Below, piece after piece: positions 31,703-44,326 of a stretch of 64,000 nucleotides of DNA (positions are counted from its first letter, which is position 1; each line of letters begins with the position of its first letter). The position numbers and the translations under genes are program-made. Where the stretch lies: NCBI GenBank assembly GCA_002633025.1, contig NMRB01000731.1, positions 173,206-237,205 on the forward strand, written 5' to 3'. A model generated the notes under the pieces. That model was not told the origin of the DNA and did not search any database. It worked only from the letters and a program-made list of their open reading frames with translations. This stretch comes from Notospermus geniculatus (taxonomy: Eukaryota; Nemertea; Pilidiophora; Heteronemertea; Lineidae).

Positions 31703-32530
31703 TTTGAAGGTGTTTGCGGGCCTGCGTGCGATTCGTCAAAGGTCACTGTCACCTTGGTCGCATGTTTATACTTTAGTTGGGATTGCTGTGCTGGCATTCA
31801 GATAGCTGTCAATCAGGGCAATTAGAAATGACTTTGGACCCTGAGGCTAATTACGGCCTGCATGCCGGCGAATTAAGACGGGTCACTGTTTGTTTAACGA
31901 TGCCATTTCCCGCCCACATTCTACACGTACACGTACGTAACACCCTGTACTTCCTGGCCTTGTCGGCTGGAGCAATTTTGCGACTAAGCCCACTGGTCTT
32001 TTATGTTTTGACGAAAGATTGTGATACAGATAAGTGTGGTTACAGAGACATCAAAAGTAATCGCTTTATATGGGGTCCAATGAATTACCCGGTGTGAGAG
32101 TGGAGAATCCNNNNNNNNNNNNNNNNNNNNNNNNNNNNNNNNNNNNNNNNNNNNNNNNNNNNNNNNNNNNNNNNNNNNNNNNNNNNAACCCCCCCCCCCC
32201 CCCCCCCCGGTAAAACTGTCCGGTTCTATTTTTCCATGATGTATTGTATTAAGGTGCACTGATTCTTATTCTTAAGAAACCTCTTTTACGATAGAAAGCA
32301 TGCGACAACATCTAACCGATCCTAAAATATGATAGAGCGCCCCCTCCGGATATTCTTAGCCAATGGCAACCTACGAGTGTTCAAAGTATCAGATAACAAT
32401 CGGGAAACATTAAAATTTCTATTCTAAAGAAGTAAAACTCGATAGCCGATATCGTTTTTCGATAACTTTTCTTAACCTTTAACGAAAAGATGTTTTGCAG
32501 TGAAAAATCTTATTGGCTCTAACGGACTTC
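31703..32530. other. No gene seen; contains assembly gap
   Basis: A plus-strand frame of 106 codons starts at 31777 but does not fit in phase with the exon-like stretch at 31189-31320. N bases run from 32111 to 32186, followed by a poly-C of about 18-20 bases that probably caused the gap. Confidence 0.45.
32111..32186. other. Assembly gap (N)
   Basis: 76 N bases, directly followed by AA and a poly-C run. Confidence 0.99.
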
Positions 32531-32714
32531 TTAAAGATAATGTATCACGACTTCATTGTTTACATTCAATGTTTGCAAACATGGATGTTACATGGATCAT
32601 GTTACATGTATTTGGACTTTTTGGGACATGCCAACCCACCAAATTGAATACTTTTGGTGTCAAAAGAATTTTTAGAGGGGCATCCAATGCCACCAACCAA
32701 TTACTCATAAGATA
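32531..32714. mobile_element. TTAA-family MITE, type C copy 1 (truncated)
   Basis: Begins TTAAAGATAATGTATCACGA and continues with the same order of motifs as the right ends of the copies at 46260 and 47657, reversed (CTTCATTGTTTACATTCAAT, GGGACATGCCAACC, AGAGGGGCAT). The far end lacks the second TTAA terminus. Confidence 0.6.
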
Positions 32715-33337
32715 ATAAAACACTGGACATAAACAAACATCACTGCCATCAACTCGATTTGAAATTCCTTATCCTGGCAAAATGAAAGAGAAAATCCCTG
32801 TCATTTAAGGAAGTGACGTCACGCCTTACTGACAGCTGTCAATTAAATTGCAAATTGTTGACATCGTGTGCTTTGAAAATTGACATTTTGCTGTAGCTTT
32901 TATCTCCGGTGAACTAAAGCATGTATAATTTGAAAGATTTGCCAATTTTACAGGGAACTAATGGAGTAATTATTCGTAAATTGACTACTATTTTGAAATG
33001 GAAAGGGGCGGAGGTGATTTCACAGCGGTAACCTGTATTTGATGCTGTTGTTGTCCGTTAGACAGGATGGAAATTGCATCATGGGAGGAAGGAATCCAGT
33101 AGTAATTAACAAACAACAATTCATGTTGATTCACATGGTGAGCAATTTTTGTAAATCTAACTCAAGAAAAACAAGTACATCTTTTATAATTTGATAATTT
33201 ACTCCACCAAAATTGACGAAGATCATTCCATTTTAGGTTAATTAGCTGTTTTTGCCGAAAAGTAAGTGGATACAAAGTTTTAAAGGCACACTTGAGACAG
33301 CTTGCTGTTCGGCTACTGTTAGTACAACACCTACATC

Positions 33338-33760
33338 GCAGGTGGCGCCACCAACTGAGAAACAATGAATTCGGGCTCAATTGTTGACATATAGTGCAGT
33401 TTACATGTAATATGTCACAGTTAGGTCTTCATACCACCTACATGTATTTGTTAATCCATATAAAAATTCTTATTGGGAGCAGCCTCTGGTGGCCGTTTAA
33501 CAAACTATTTTTCTCAGTCGCTCGCAGCGCCATCTACCGGTATTATTCTTCACTTCCCTATTAGGAGCTGTCAGTGAGTTGACCAATAGGTGTCACTACC
33601 GCCCAATTCAATGCAGAAGCGGACCCATTCATTCTTGATCGAATACCAATCACATGGATTTTCCTGTGTATTGGTCTGCTAGAACTTTGCTGCCACCTTT
33701 TGGCAATAGGCGGGGCTGACTGCTCCGATTGCATATGTTAGCCCATCACTGACAGAAATA
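33338..33760. repeat. Cluster of dispersed repeats
   Basis: 33338-33455 is an inverted copy of 18995-19108. 33560-33760 is an inverted copy of about 22810-22983 (shared GTGACACCTATTGGTCAACT in one orientation or the other), and part of it recurs at 46985-47085 (TTTTCCTGTGTATTGGTC). No gene. Confidence 0.6.
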
Positions 33761-34052
33761 GCAAATTTTCGGTGCAAATGTCTATAATGCACACAATCCT
33801 ATCCCTCTGAAGCTTTTATGTGACAAACAGAGGTTGCTAATTGAGAGATACGATCTGATTGCTGGCGTGTATGACGAGATAATAACATCAACATGATATA
33901 TTGGCCACAAAAAATCCGGAGGTAAATAACAGAAGGTCATGATATTGTATTATGTAATTAATCACGGTACATATTGTTAGGAAAATTGTCAATACATTGG
34001 TACATGTATACGCTCATCCATTTCACTGCCAAGGAATGTGCATTCCGTCAAA

Positions 34053-34945
34053 TAGGGGAGACCGGGGCTGGTTGTAACACTTTTTCTTTTGAGGTCGATT
34101 ACTTCCTAATTACAAGAGGTATTTATAACCTGCTTGGTCTTTTGAATATTTGATATCAATGGTCACTTATGCACTAAACAAAGTTTAGTCATTTCTATCC
34201 ATGTCTCTGAAAAATGGGTCCAAAGTCGAGTGGTACCACCTGCCCCGTCAAAAAATTTCGGGGTTGGTTGTAACACATCTCATAAAGTGAGCATGGCAAA
34301 TTTCCCTTTACTTCTTCATGTGTTTTTCAAAACGACACGGGTATTTGTCTCCTAAATAAACTTCTAAACACAGCAAATCCGTTCTTCTTACAAAAAATAA
34401 TCGATTGAACAGTCTATAGGATGAGGGGTGAGGATTGATGAAAACCTTAATTTTGCCTATCTCCAAGTGGTGAGGTAAGCAATTTGGTTTTTTGCCATTT
34501 TATCAAAACCTGAAAAAGTGAGATAGGCAAATATCTTAGCAGGGTGACGATGTTACCATGTTTGTTACAACCAACCCCACCTATAGTTCAGGTCAAATGT
34601 GGGCTGCAATACCAAAGCATGTGGAAGTGGGCCTTATCACTCTGGACCAGTTGTACAGGCTTTACATCATTATTCAAATAGTATCCAAACAAACTTCTAA
34701 AACTGCACAGGCAGTGAAGCAGAAGAGATTTTCTGATCAGGTCATTTTTTACTTTCATGTACTAAAAACGGTTTTTGTCGATTTTTTGGAAAGTCAATTC
34801 GGACATTCAGATGCCCTTTGGTACAAAGGTGGCCGGTATCAATGTCAATATATGTGAGGAAACTCAGCCCTTCCCAGTGGATATTCAAGGAAATATTAGC
34901 TCTGTTACAACCTACCCCTGTTACAACCAGCCCCGGTCTCCCCTA
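34053..34945. mobile_element. 893-bp element with near-perfect 27-bp inverted ends and TA flanks
   Basis: The left end TAGGGGAGACCGGGGCTGGT plus TGTAACA is repeated in reverse at the right end. The outer TA may be the target duplication, as made by Tc1/mariner-like and some other DNA transposons. Subterminal GGGGTTGGTTGTAACA and GTTACAACCAACCCC are extra copies of the end motif, perhaps transposase-binding sites. No transposase frame remains; the 99-codon frame at 34558 starts inside the element and shows no domain. Confidence 0.75.
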
Positions 34946-34955
34946 CATGTACTAG

Positions 34956-37173
34956 TATCATAAAAGGAATCAAACATAAAGGTTCAACTTGCAAATTTAG
35001 CATTTTATAAATGTGGATAGTATCCCTTTAAACCTTAACAGATTTGCATTCTGACTCTTCCGTATGATAGGCAAGACTCTTCTGCATGTTTAGTGCAAAT
35101 TTTGTTGCATTCAGACTAGTTGATCTTATGACACAAAGGACTGAATTAATGAGAACCCCACGAACGATGAGAGCGCAGGGTCATCTGTGTACATTTGAAT
35201 AGGCTAACGTACATTTGCACGTGGAACACTAATTGTGCTGAAAATAGCTCTGTTGTCATCAGAAATGGCATTCGAGGCATCAAGTTGACAGATTCATGTA
35301 CTCCACTACCATAAAAAAAGTTGAAGCCCCTGCCTATTACGTAAAGCCAAACTTCAGGCAGTGAGAGACATCTGGTGGCAGCACATGAAGTGTATCCCTC
35401 AGTTACTTCATCGTTCGCAGTTAAATCTTTATGTTAAATCTTTATGTAGTAAAAAGCACTGAAACCCTATTAAATGGGTATTCATTGGGAAGCGTTCCAA
35501 TGAATACCAATGTGACAGGGTTTTCTCATTTTTTCAGAACCGTCTTAATTTTCTTTTTTTTCATGGAATTGCCAAGGGTTATCCATTACATGTACTTGTG
35601 TTAGGATGGGAAAGGTGTCTGACTTTCACTGCCGACGGAGATCACGGATCCCTGCGGCATCGCTTTCCAATTGGTTTAAGCAAACCATTGACATCGACGT
35701 ATAATCAAAAAAGGCATCCGAGTCATTCGCTTCTGCCTATCAATATGGACCCTGTGTACACGAATTTTAATTGATCAATCGGCGCAAAGTAGACAAAGCT
35801 GATAGGGCACTGACAAGTACTAACACATTCAGTCACGAAAGCTTTGTATTTTGACGACTTTCATTACCGCATGACGTCAGTCGGTCACGCAACTTGTGGG
35901 ATGGTTTCAACGTAATGTTGGGCATCTTTTTCTCTGTATACCCCTAGAGCCGTTGAGCTAGGTAAAGTTTTACAGGACGACCCGCTAGAGAGCTTCATTT
36001 AATACCCCAATCACACTGAGCTAGGTCTCAGCACGTTCTTCAAAATTTGGCCGAACGGGCTCAAACTGTGTGCGATCGGAGTGGACGTAGTGGCAACTTT
36101 TTACAGTCTTAATACGAACTTCATGGACGGGAAGGGTGCTCCAGAACATCGATGCATTATTTTGCCAAGGGTAACAGGTTCTCGCCCGTTTTACGAATTA
36201 TGACGGGGCAGGACGTTTTGGGAACTACTTCACTGAGTGTGACAGGCCCTTTAACTGAGAAAACATCTTGATTGGAATGAAACTTTGCAATTACCTTCTC
36301 ATGATTATCAGCTAATAAATTAATATTGTAATTTTCTGGTTAGTTGAAGGTAATCATATTTTTATACGATACCCAGAATCCGGTAAATTTTCAATTACTG
36401 ACCGACGACAGTGTCATCGCAGTTGATTTAACCAGTTGATATTGGGCCGTATTTTAGAACGTTCCTTAACATTACGGTCCACCTTAAATCTATTGTTCTC
36501 GATGGTTTTACAATACACTTAAGGTCGACCTTAATGTTAAGGAAAGTTCTAAAATACGACCCCATTATATTTACCAGTACCGTTTCAGTAATGACTGTGA
36601 CGAACAACAGATGGCAGGCGAGTGTACCACATCAGGTGGTTGCGCAATCGCTTAAGAGATGGCGACACCATTCGGCGATCACCGACAGGAAAATCTTGCT
36701 TCTCGTTTGGAATCAAACAAAAGTTCAACTGCGAACGATGAAGTAACTGAGGGATTCACTTCATGTGTTGCCACCAGGTGTCTCTCACTAAGTGAATTTG
36801 GCTTTACGCAATAGACAGTAGTTTCAACTTTTTTGTAATGGAGTACATGAATTTGTCAACTTGATGCCTTGAATTCCGTTCTGAAGATAACAGAGCTATT
36901 TTCAGCGTTATTAGTGTTCCATGTGCAAATATACGTAAGCCTATTCAAATGTACACAAATGACCCGCTCACTCATCGTTCGTGGTAATTCAGTCCTGTTG
37001 TATCATAAGATCAACTAGTCAGAATTCAACAAAATTTCCACTAAACATGCAGAAAGATCTTGCCTAGCGTTTGATAGAGTCAGAATGAAAATCTAATAAA
37101 GTTTAAAGCATATTGTCCCATTTATAAAATACTGAGTTTGTAAGTTGTGTTTATGTTTGATTCCTTTATGGTA
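34956..37173. mobile_element. 2.2-kb structure with long inverted arms of about 450 bp
   Basis: The left arm (34956-35421) starts with AAAAGGAATCAAACATAAA. The right arm (about 36728-37173) ends with TTTATGTTTGATTCCTTTAT. They match through ATCGTTCGCAGTT / AACTGCGAACGAT, GATTCATGTACTCCA, GATCAACTAGTC and other blocks, at moderate divergence. The 1.3-kb loop holds a hairpin at 35477-35508, a possible MITE around 36003-36254 and a clear one at 36444-36563. It could be a long-TIR non-autonomous transposon or an inverted segmental duplication. Confidence 0.6.
36444..36563. mobile_element. Palindromic MITE (GTATTTTAGAACGTTCCTTA), copy 1
   Basis: Left CCGTATTTTAGAACGTTCCT and right AGGAAAGTTCTAAAATACGA are inverted, and the inner GGTCCACCTTAAAT / CTTAAGGTCGACC pair as well. 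A second copy is at 53683-53801. ATT flanks both ends here. Confidence 0.75.
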
Positions 37174-37582
37174 TTATCTGATTATAGGAGATATATTTTT
37201 TCCATAAGGCGACACGGCGTGCTACCTTCGAAAATAGCCGTCCCTGTTCCCGGCGAAGGTGAAGAACAACATTATTAGCTAGTTTGTGAGGATGGATAGG
37301 CTCTGATAATACCGTATGATTACCGGTATATTTCAGAGACACAAACCAGACTAGGCAGATATACGACACACGCCCTGTGTTTTCCGGCTCAGGAAGATCC
37401 TGCCGCACAAGTTAATTCGACGTATTTCGAAAACTGCCGCGAAATTAGTATTCTAATCAGCTTATATATCGAAACTCGTATAATCTTCGCCTGTCAGCTT
37501 ATAATGTCGAATTTATGCCTTTCGCGCGAAGCTGTTGTTTTGGCGGGAAGCCCAGGAACGCAGCCATGTTGTGATGGCGATT
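37174..37582. other. No gene seen
   Basis: Short unsupported frames only. Confidence 0.4.
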
Positions 37583-37912
37583 TTAAAGGGGCAGTGTACT
37601 GTATTCTTTCCCTATCCGGCGCTAAACATACCCGCGTTAAGAGAGACCTCTATTGACTAGGTTCAAAAATAGATCTATTTTTGCTATGCTGTTAAACTAC
37701 TGCTGTTATCAACCTCGCCCAACTCTCGTGTTTAGGGTATCCACGTATACATGTATTGTATTGTAGCAAAAATAGATAATTATCTATTTTTAATTGAAGC
37801 CATACATTCTCCAACACAGGGGCGAAAGGCAAAATCACGGTATTGGAGAATGACGCAATCACCGCCGGTAGCGCTGGCTGTCGACAAAAAGCGACAATAT
37901 CGTGCCCGTTAC
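37583..37912. mobile_element. TTAA-family MITE, type B copy 2
   Basis: Starts TTAAAGGGGCAGTGTACTG. Contains AGAGAGACCTCTATTGAC, CATACATTCTCCAACACAGG and GGCTGTCGACAAAAA as in the copy at 48540. Two AAAAATAGAT-type inserts make it longer. The right end has decayed to GTTACAC. Confidence 0.6.
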
Positions 37913-39804
37913 ACAGTTCTATTCTCGAACGAGCACTTGACACGCAGCATATCTTTTTTATCAGACAAGAAGCAGCACTTTAATATAACTATATTTTTTG
38001 TCATAAAGTGAAAAATCTCCCAGACGCATTATGATTTGCATATTTTGGCGATTTAAGCTCACACTTTCGGCTGCTGATACAAGTTTTATTGAGTCATTTG
38101 GGAATTTTTTGGCAACTGCAATATTCCAACACAAGTAATTTATCATTCTGGCATCTTCTGATGTTGTTTGGTGTTGTTTACTCCAGGAGACGAGAAGTGA
38201 ATTTCAATTTCTGTCCAAGCGATGCGGATACTGTTGCTGAGCTGTAAAGTAGTGATGTTCACCAACAAGATTCGGACCACGAATAAATTCATCGCGCCCT
38301 CCGAGCGATTTAGGCTTAATTTTCACCCGAATCGTCCACTACATACTTCTTCATGGAAGTATGGAACTTCCCATACGGTTACTTTGACACCTACGGATCA
38401 CGGAAAAAAACAGACCCCACAAAATCGCCGCCCCGATGGCCGCCATATTGAATTCTAATATGGCCGCCAAAATATTCGTTTTTTGACATCTCAGGTCCTA
38501 CTGCACGGAGTACATGTATTGTTAAATAAAGTGTCTTTTAATACCCCTGTTTTTGCCATCATGGAACAACTTGGAACCGTCCAAACTTACGCCGGAGCAA
38601 CGCTGGGTGGGTTCCCAATGACGTCATACAACATACACCCGCGCCGGGGGACATGAAGACATGGGAAACCAATTAAACAAGCACTACATTGTCGTGCGTT
38701 TTCTAACCAACCAATAGCCCCTCCCTTGATTTTATCATTACCTTTGGAGAGTTGCTGGGTCTTAAAGCATTATCAGAAAACATGTCCCCTTTCTTTGAAT
38801 CAATAATGGACATTGTACGTTTTATAAAACTTCAAACATTGCCCCGTAAATTAAGGTCTGTTTGTGGGTTCCCTGGCAACATTTATCGTACAGGGGTACG
38901 AGCTTTCCAACATGTTGTTCAAATGCTGCTAATAATTTTTGGCCAGGGTATACAGGATCAAAATATCGTGATGCTCAGGAATGTTGTTCACAAACATTGG
39001 GAAAATATGGGAAAATATAGCCTGTGTACATACATGTACATCTTTCAGGCGCAATATGTTTAGGGGGAAACATCGCAAAACTGACGCAAAATCCGGCTTA
39101 TTGCCCTCAACAAATTAGACATATCATCGTTTTCCTATGAAGTATCGCTGCGTTCGCTCAATGTTTTTATATAATTGGGGTTCGTCGCTATTGCTTTAGG
39201 TTCGAGTCTAACCTGTTCTGAATCGTTCATGATGCGAGCGTGATATATCATTCCTGCCCAGGATCATTGCATTACCTAACTATAGCTAAGAATGACACCG
39301 TCTATCTCAGCAGAATTTGTCATTTTTCCATTTTTTTATTCTCAGGCAGCCGAGACGCTTACAGCTGACAGTAGACATTAAGATTCAGGTCTGCGAGATT
39401 CGATTTCGTGTCTGTGAGCAGCCGTGTCGCGGACATAAAAATCACAGAGCTGAGGTAGTTTAGCAAACTTCAGCCCAAAGAGACGTAGCTCACACCTGAT
39501 CACACGGAGATTTCCGTCTGTGCTCTTCTAGCTTCAGACGAGTGGTAGATTGTAAAGCATATTAATATCTGGCTCCGCTAGATTCCAAACTATCGAGTTC
39601 ACGTTGAACTATTGTATCAAAGAATAAACCTGGTCCATTAGTGATAAAGAACGATGTTACCAAGAAAAATTCCTTTATCCTGGAATATAATTCCTTTTTC
39701 AAAAATATTAAGATGTTGCAACCAATTCTTAAACTGGTTGATAAAGCATTTCAGATTATTCGTCTGCTAATGTTTTACAAAAATTTTACTCACTGTCTGA
39801 AGTG
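37913..39804. other. No gene seen
   Basis: A frame of 103 codons from 38752 has no splice or domain support. An AT-rich region with few other marks. Confidence 0.4.
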
Positions 39805-39951
39805 CGAAACCCGAAGTATTGCATTATTTACGAACCACCCGAAATATGGCAGTTTGTTACGAACCCACCCGAAGTGTGGCAGTTTGTGTCGAACCCACCC
39901 GAAGTGTGGCGGAATTTTACGAACTAACCCGAAGTATGGCCGGTTTTTACG
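39805..39951. repeat. 30-bp minisatellite, about five units
   Basis: Units like CGAACCCACCCGAAGTGTGG plus CAGTTTGTT, diverging from the first unit onwards. The period of 30 is a multiple of 3, so the frame through it (THPKCGSLCR-like repeats) stays open without implying a gene. Confidence 0.85.
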
Positions 39952-40773
39952 TGACGAATTAACTATCCTGAACGAAAAATGTACCTTTAAGTACTTTAAG
40001 TACATGTATTTCCTCAATCATTTCGCTCCACTCCCGTATATTTAATCTTCTGATTAAATCTTTTACATAATCTACAGCCCGAGGCGTCCTTCGCTTCAAA
40101 ATCAGAAAAAAAGATACTATCTCATTCGCCGACAAACATTATTGCTTGTCCCAACACCATCCACATTCAGATTGCCTTATTAGAAGGAACAACTCGCGTG
40201 TCTGGCGTCCACATAATTTCGTTTTCGCACATTACAAAAACTTTCTTACAACTTACACTAAATAATCATCGAACAATATATATTTTTTTCAACGTGGAGG
40301 AAAGAATCTGATGCAACAGACGTATAAAAATAGTTAGGGAAGTGGTTTTGGTTGGTCTTAGTTGAGACGTGAACTTTGAACGCGAGACCATTATTGCAAT
40401 TTTCGCATATTATTTCTCTTTCTTGTGTTTTTTCTTTGCTTTTTCTTTTCTGTATAAAAGTGTTCTTTCGAAACGACACATATACATGTACAAGGCTACT
40501 ACAAGTGAATACACTAAAATTGCAGTTATAAGGCCACGGAGGTTCGGCGTTGCCGGGTTCTAGCTTCTGTTGTTAATGGTCGGCACTGCTGACCACACAG
40601 AAGCCTGATGATATCTTCAAATCGAAGTCCTGTCACTGACGCTGACGCTTTTGAAATTTTCGCGACCAGGGACCTTATTCACAAAGCATAATTAGAGCCG
40701 CGCATTCGTAGCGTCATCTCAAACCATTGTTCAATGGCTGACGCACAATAGCTCCTGGAATGTTACGAATTCC
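39952..40773. other. No gene seen
   Basis: 40545-40660 is a relative of the dispersed repeat at 4150-4265. Confidence 0.4.
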
Positions 40774-40985
40774 TAAAGGACCACGGTACTGCCACTTTTT
40801 CTCGACAGCCGGCGCCACCGCGCCACTCTCCAACCCAGGGACTAACTACGTCGTCGGCGAATTGAACCGATTTACTACGCACATTTTGTAATGCATTTTT
40901 GTAGTTCGTATTGCTGCCGCTAGGTGGCTCCCTCTACGTCGGCAGTCAAATAACGCATCAGAAGTCCAATACCGTGCTCCTTTAA
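40774..40985. mobile_element. TTAA-flanked MITE, type A copy 3
   Basis: AAAGGACCACGGTACTGCCA at the left, TACCGTGCTCCTTTAA at the right. It is the copy closest to the one at 2515 and retains the CGTCGGC.GTCAAATAACGC block missing from 22072-22271. Confidence 0.7.
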
Positions 40986-41231
40986 CTGCTAAGAGAGCTT
41001 TCTGAATATTGCCCCAGGATCAGCAGCCGCTGCAGCGCTTCGTTCTCTACGACCCTTGATCAGTTCATTGAGAGTTCGAATGGTATTACATGTAGTAAGC
41101 TTCCCCCACAAAGTGTAATGCAACCCAGAAAAAACCGTTGTGAAATTGGTTGCAACGGGTATTTAGCGGAGCCGCAGGCAAACACCTGGCACAAAACAAA
41201 TCTAACATGTTATTGTAGAAGCTTTCGGCAA

Positions 41232-41803
41232 GAACACCCGTGTAACACCTGCCAATGTTCCTAGTTTTTCAGAGTTTGCTTCTTTGTATTGGGAAGCAGT
41301 GACAATAGACAGCTTCTCTTCATTAGATTTATGCCGGTATCTCCGCATCGGCTGGGTCAAATTTGACATACTATACATCAATCGATTTGTCTTTTTGGCC
41401 GCTACAGGCATCGTCGCTGTCATTTTCCCTAAGAACGTGACATACATGTAAAAAAGTTCTTTCAGCAATCACAGTTCGTGTTTACGGCTTAAATGGCGGC
41501 CATTTTGAAATGATGCAATGCATCGCGCATGTGTAAACTGCACTGAGCATCGTGGTGGGTTTTGAGAAAGGGGTCCGTTATGTCGGCCTTACACAAAAAA
41601 TGAAGATAGCAGAAAGATACCGACAAGAAAGACAAGTCAATTGATATATGTTTTGTCAAATTTGACCCAGGCGTTGCGGAGATATCGGCCGAAAACTTCG
41701 CGCCAATCGGATGTGGAATGAAGTGTTGAGAGACCACGAGTGTTCAATAAGGGTTCTACAATGAGGGAACATTCAGTCAGAGACTGATATGTGTTACACC
41801 GCG
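41232..41803. mobile_element. Element with CGTGTAACACC ends
   Basis: The left CGTGTAACACCTGCCAATGT with GTTCC is met at the right by GGGAACATTC, then GATATGTGTTACACCGCG. The left 80 bases resemble 5690-5850 (TTTTTCA.(A/C)G.TT...CTTTGTATTGGGA). Family of the 16470, 58639 and 60219 elements. Confidence 0.5.
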
Positions 41804-43913
41804 TTTTACGAATCTTACCACCCACGTGTAGCGTTGTATCATGTCAGCCGCACCGACTCACTTAGCCTCGATATTAGCCGTCAAACGCCAATAAAATCAT
41901 GCTCTTGTTAACTGATGGTTGGTCACCATCCAGCTCGTGTTGCCCTTCTGCATCATTAAAAGTTGAACCCTATTCCACGCGAATGCTCAATTACCTCCTT
42001 ATTACCCAATTATTCGCGCGAACGCCCTGAAATCACTTGTCCGAAGGTCTTGATAGATTCTGCCAACACAATGTATTATGGAAAGTTGGAGCTGATGAGA
42101 TTTCGAGCTTAAAGATTTTTATAAAATTTTCAAGAAAAGTGCTCATGTTGGTAAACTTCTTGACACGAAGTTATAACCCTACATCGAGCAGTTTTGAAGT
42201 TAAATGGATACTCCACTCATTGTGTAAAATTTTGAATTTTTGAAATATCGTTTAATACATTCAAATCCACTGATATCTGCAACATGTCGTTTTTTTTAAA
42301 TCAGGAAACTCATCATTTTAATTTAATTTTAATTGGATCCCAAGGGACCATTGCACAGCACTCATGATGTCGTGAGTGCTCAATGCATATTTATGAAGGT
42401 ACAACCAATAGGCCTAGGCAGTCACAGTATTAGCTCATTCACTACAAAGGTCGTCAGCCTATTGACACTAGTGACATCACAACTCATGACAATAGTCTCC
42501 ATGGATTGATAAAAATTCAAAAGTTTACAATGAGTGGAGTCTCCCTTTAAAAATGTTTCCATTACCTTGTAGGCTCAGTTTTATAAAGTCCAGCTTGGAA
42601 AATTTCGGTGTTTCCTTGCGATAAGACTCGCATTTTGCGATTCTAAAGAAAGAAAAGATGAATAATTAAAACAACTTTTGAATGAAGTTTTGGGGAAATA
42701 CCAGGATATGCGACCTGGCCCGTGAATGAGAACGACTTCAAATCACCGCATCCTCCAATATAGCAGGGTTTTGATCTCGCTCCTCTGCATACCCTCGTGC
42801 ACATGTGTGTGAGTGGGTGAAAGAGAGTGAGGTAAAAAAACGTGTTGTGGGAGGATGAATCGCCGCATTGGGAAATTCTTACCTCCTCCGATGACGCACA
42901 CTAGAGAACTATTACCCAAAAAGGGAACTATCCAAAAATCGCAGAGCAGTTGAATTAGTGCGTTACCTAATCCTCATGTCATACACTGACAAAAATTTTT
43001 TCTCATGATGTATTAATATAACAGAGTTTACCTAAACTGATGTTGGTTGTCGTTTGATGAAGGACTTGGGGACAAGACACGAAATTTAGAGTGGTTGGAA
43101 TTAACTGAGCTCTATTTGTTTATTTCTTTAAAAACACGTGAAAGATGTTTTCTCGTCGGACAAGTTGTAAAGAAGCCCTATCCCTTATCGGCAAACCGGT
43201 AAGCGGAGAGGTGGCTCAGTGCAGGAAGTTTTACAAAAACCCATCAGGCCTAAAAAGGTACGGAATCGCTTAAAGGGAATAAGTTGCGGTAGTCAGAAAT
43301 GAGAATAAGAATAATTTTGCGGTCCGCGAAATTCACAGTAGGCCTAATTTCAAGTTACAAATTTCCGTATTTTTCGGATTTCGTCCTAAAGTATAGATTG
43401 AGTAGATTTGCAGTTGACCGCGCTCTAAATGGTATTCGAAGACAGCAAAGCCAAAGGATTTACTAGTATGCAGATATGCACTTAGTTGGGAATTAATTCC
43501 TGATGCGAGTACCGTGATAGATAGATCCAAGATGGCGGCGTTTAATTCTGTATTTAGACCTTGACTGGCAGACCAGTTGGTAAAAGGTTAACATATTTAA
43601 CTCACGTATCCGTCACTAAAGCTGTTCTTTGAACAACGGTCGAAGCTAGGGCAAATCATCAATAACACAGCATTTCAACCAGTATTCCTATACCAGAAGA
43701 CAAGACGCTACTAAACTTTTATTCTTTGTGTAACTGTATATCGTCTTTTCCGTGTCGGTGATAACTGATCGAAGATCAAGCCACTGTCAAAGAAGGTTAT
43801 CTTCAACTCATTTAACAAACGGAGGAAAGCTAAACGTGTGTTAGCTCTTGTTTTAGAAGTCAACACCTGAGTGGAAGAGAAGCTAGATGAAGGCTTATCG
43901 GACCAATCGTGAG
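41804..43913. other. No gene seen
   Basis: About 2 kb without a splice-supported frame. An inverted pair TGAAGTTAAATGGATACTCC / GAGTGGAGTCTCCCTTTAAA spans about 42190-42550 and may mark another short element. Confidence 0.4.
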
Positions 43914-44326
43914 TAAAGCTAGGAATCCACTGCCAGGGCCGTATTTAAAGGGGGGCCTTGAGCCAACCAAAAAACGTGATTTTCATGCGGATTTTGGGCA
44001 AAAAACGGCAAAAAGAGGTCTTCTGCCCCCCCCCTGAGAGGCTCCTGCCCCCCCCGGACCAAAAAGTTAAATACGGCCCTGACTGCTGATTTTCTGCATT
44101 GCGACTTGCTTTGCAACCTCCTACGTGTGATTGAATACGATCGCAAGGAACTGATACCGGTCGCCGACCGATTGCCGACTGAAATTGACCACATCTTCGC
44201 CATTGGTGGAAATCACGTCTGGCGAGTCCACTACGGCGATCGAGTGCCAGTTGCAACGCAACCCAATTGCAAAGCAAGTCGCAATGCAAAATCAGCTTGA
44301 AAATCAATGGTGAATTCCTAGCTTTA
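43914..44326. mobile_element. Element with AAGCTAGGAATCCAC ends, interrupted by a second element
   Basis: The ends AAAGCTAGGAATCCACTG and GGTGAATTCCTAGCTTT are inverted and flanked by TA. Interior phrases (GATACCGGTCGCCGACCGAT) recur at 62309-62547 and in a short copy at 62548-62652. A 148-bp MITE sits inside at 43934-44081. Confidence 0.75.
43934..44081. mobile_element. Nested MITE with CAGGGCCGTATTTAA ends, 5-bp target duplication
   Basis: CAGGGCCGTATTTAA at the left and TTAAATACGGCCCTG at the right are perfect inverted ends. ACTGC flanks both sides (43929-43933 and 44082-44086). The uninterrupted relative near 62557 reads CCACTGCTGATTTT, which is exactly the site before insertion. The interior has poly-C/G runs. 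Confidence 0.88.

Noticed and set aside
31777-32097. 106-codon plus-strand frame (QLEMTLDPEANYGLHAGEL...)
   Set aside because: It is out of phase with the nearby exon at 31189 and continues into AT-rich sequence next to an assembly gap; not enough to call.
34558-34857. 99-codon frame inside the TA-flanked element as a transposase remnant
   Set aside because: No catalytic pattern or DNA-binding motif is visible, and it starts in the subterminal repeat.
39641-40045. 134-codon frame with THPKCGS repeats
   Set aside because: Its middle is the 30-bp minisatellite and its ends are AT-rich non-coding DNA.
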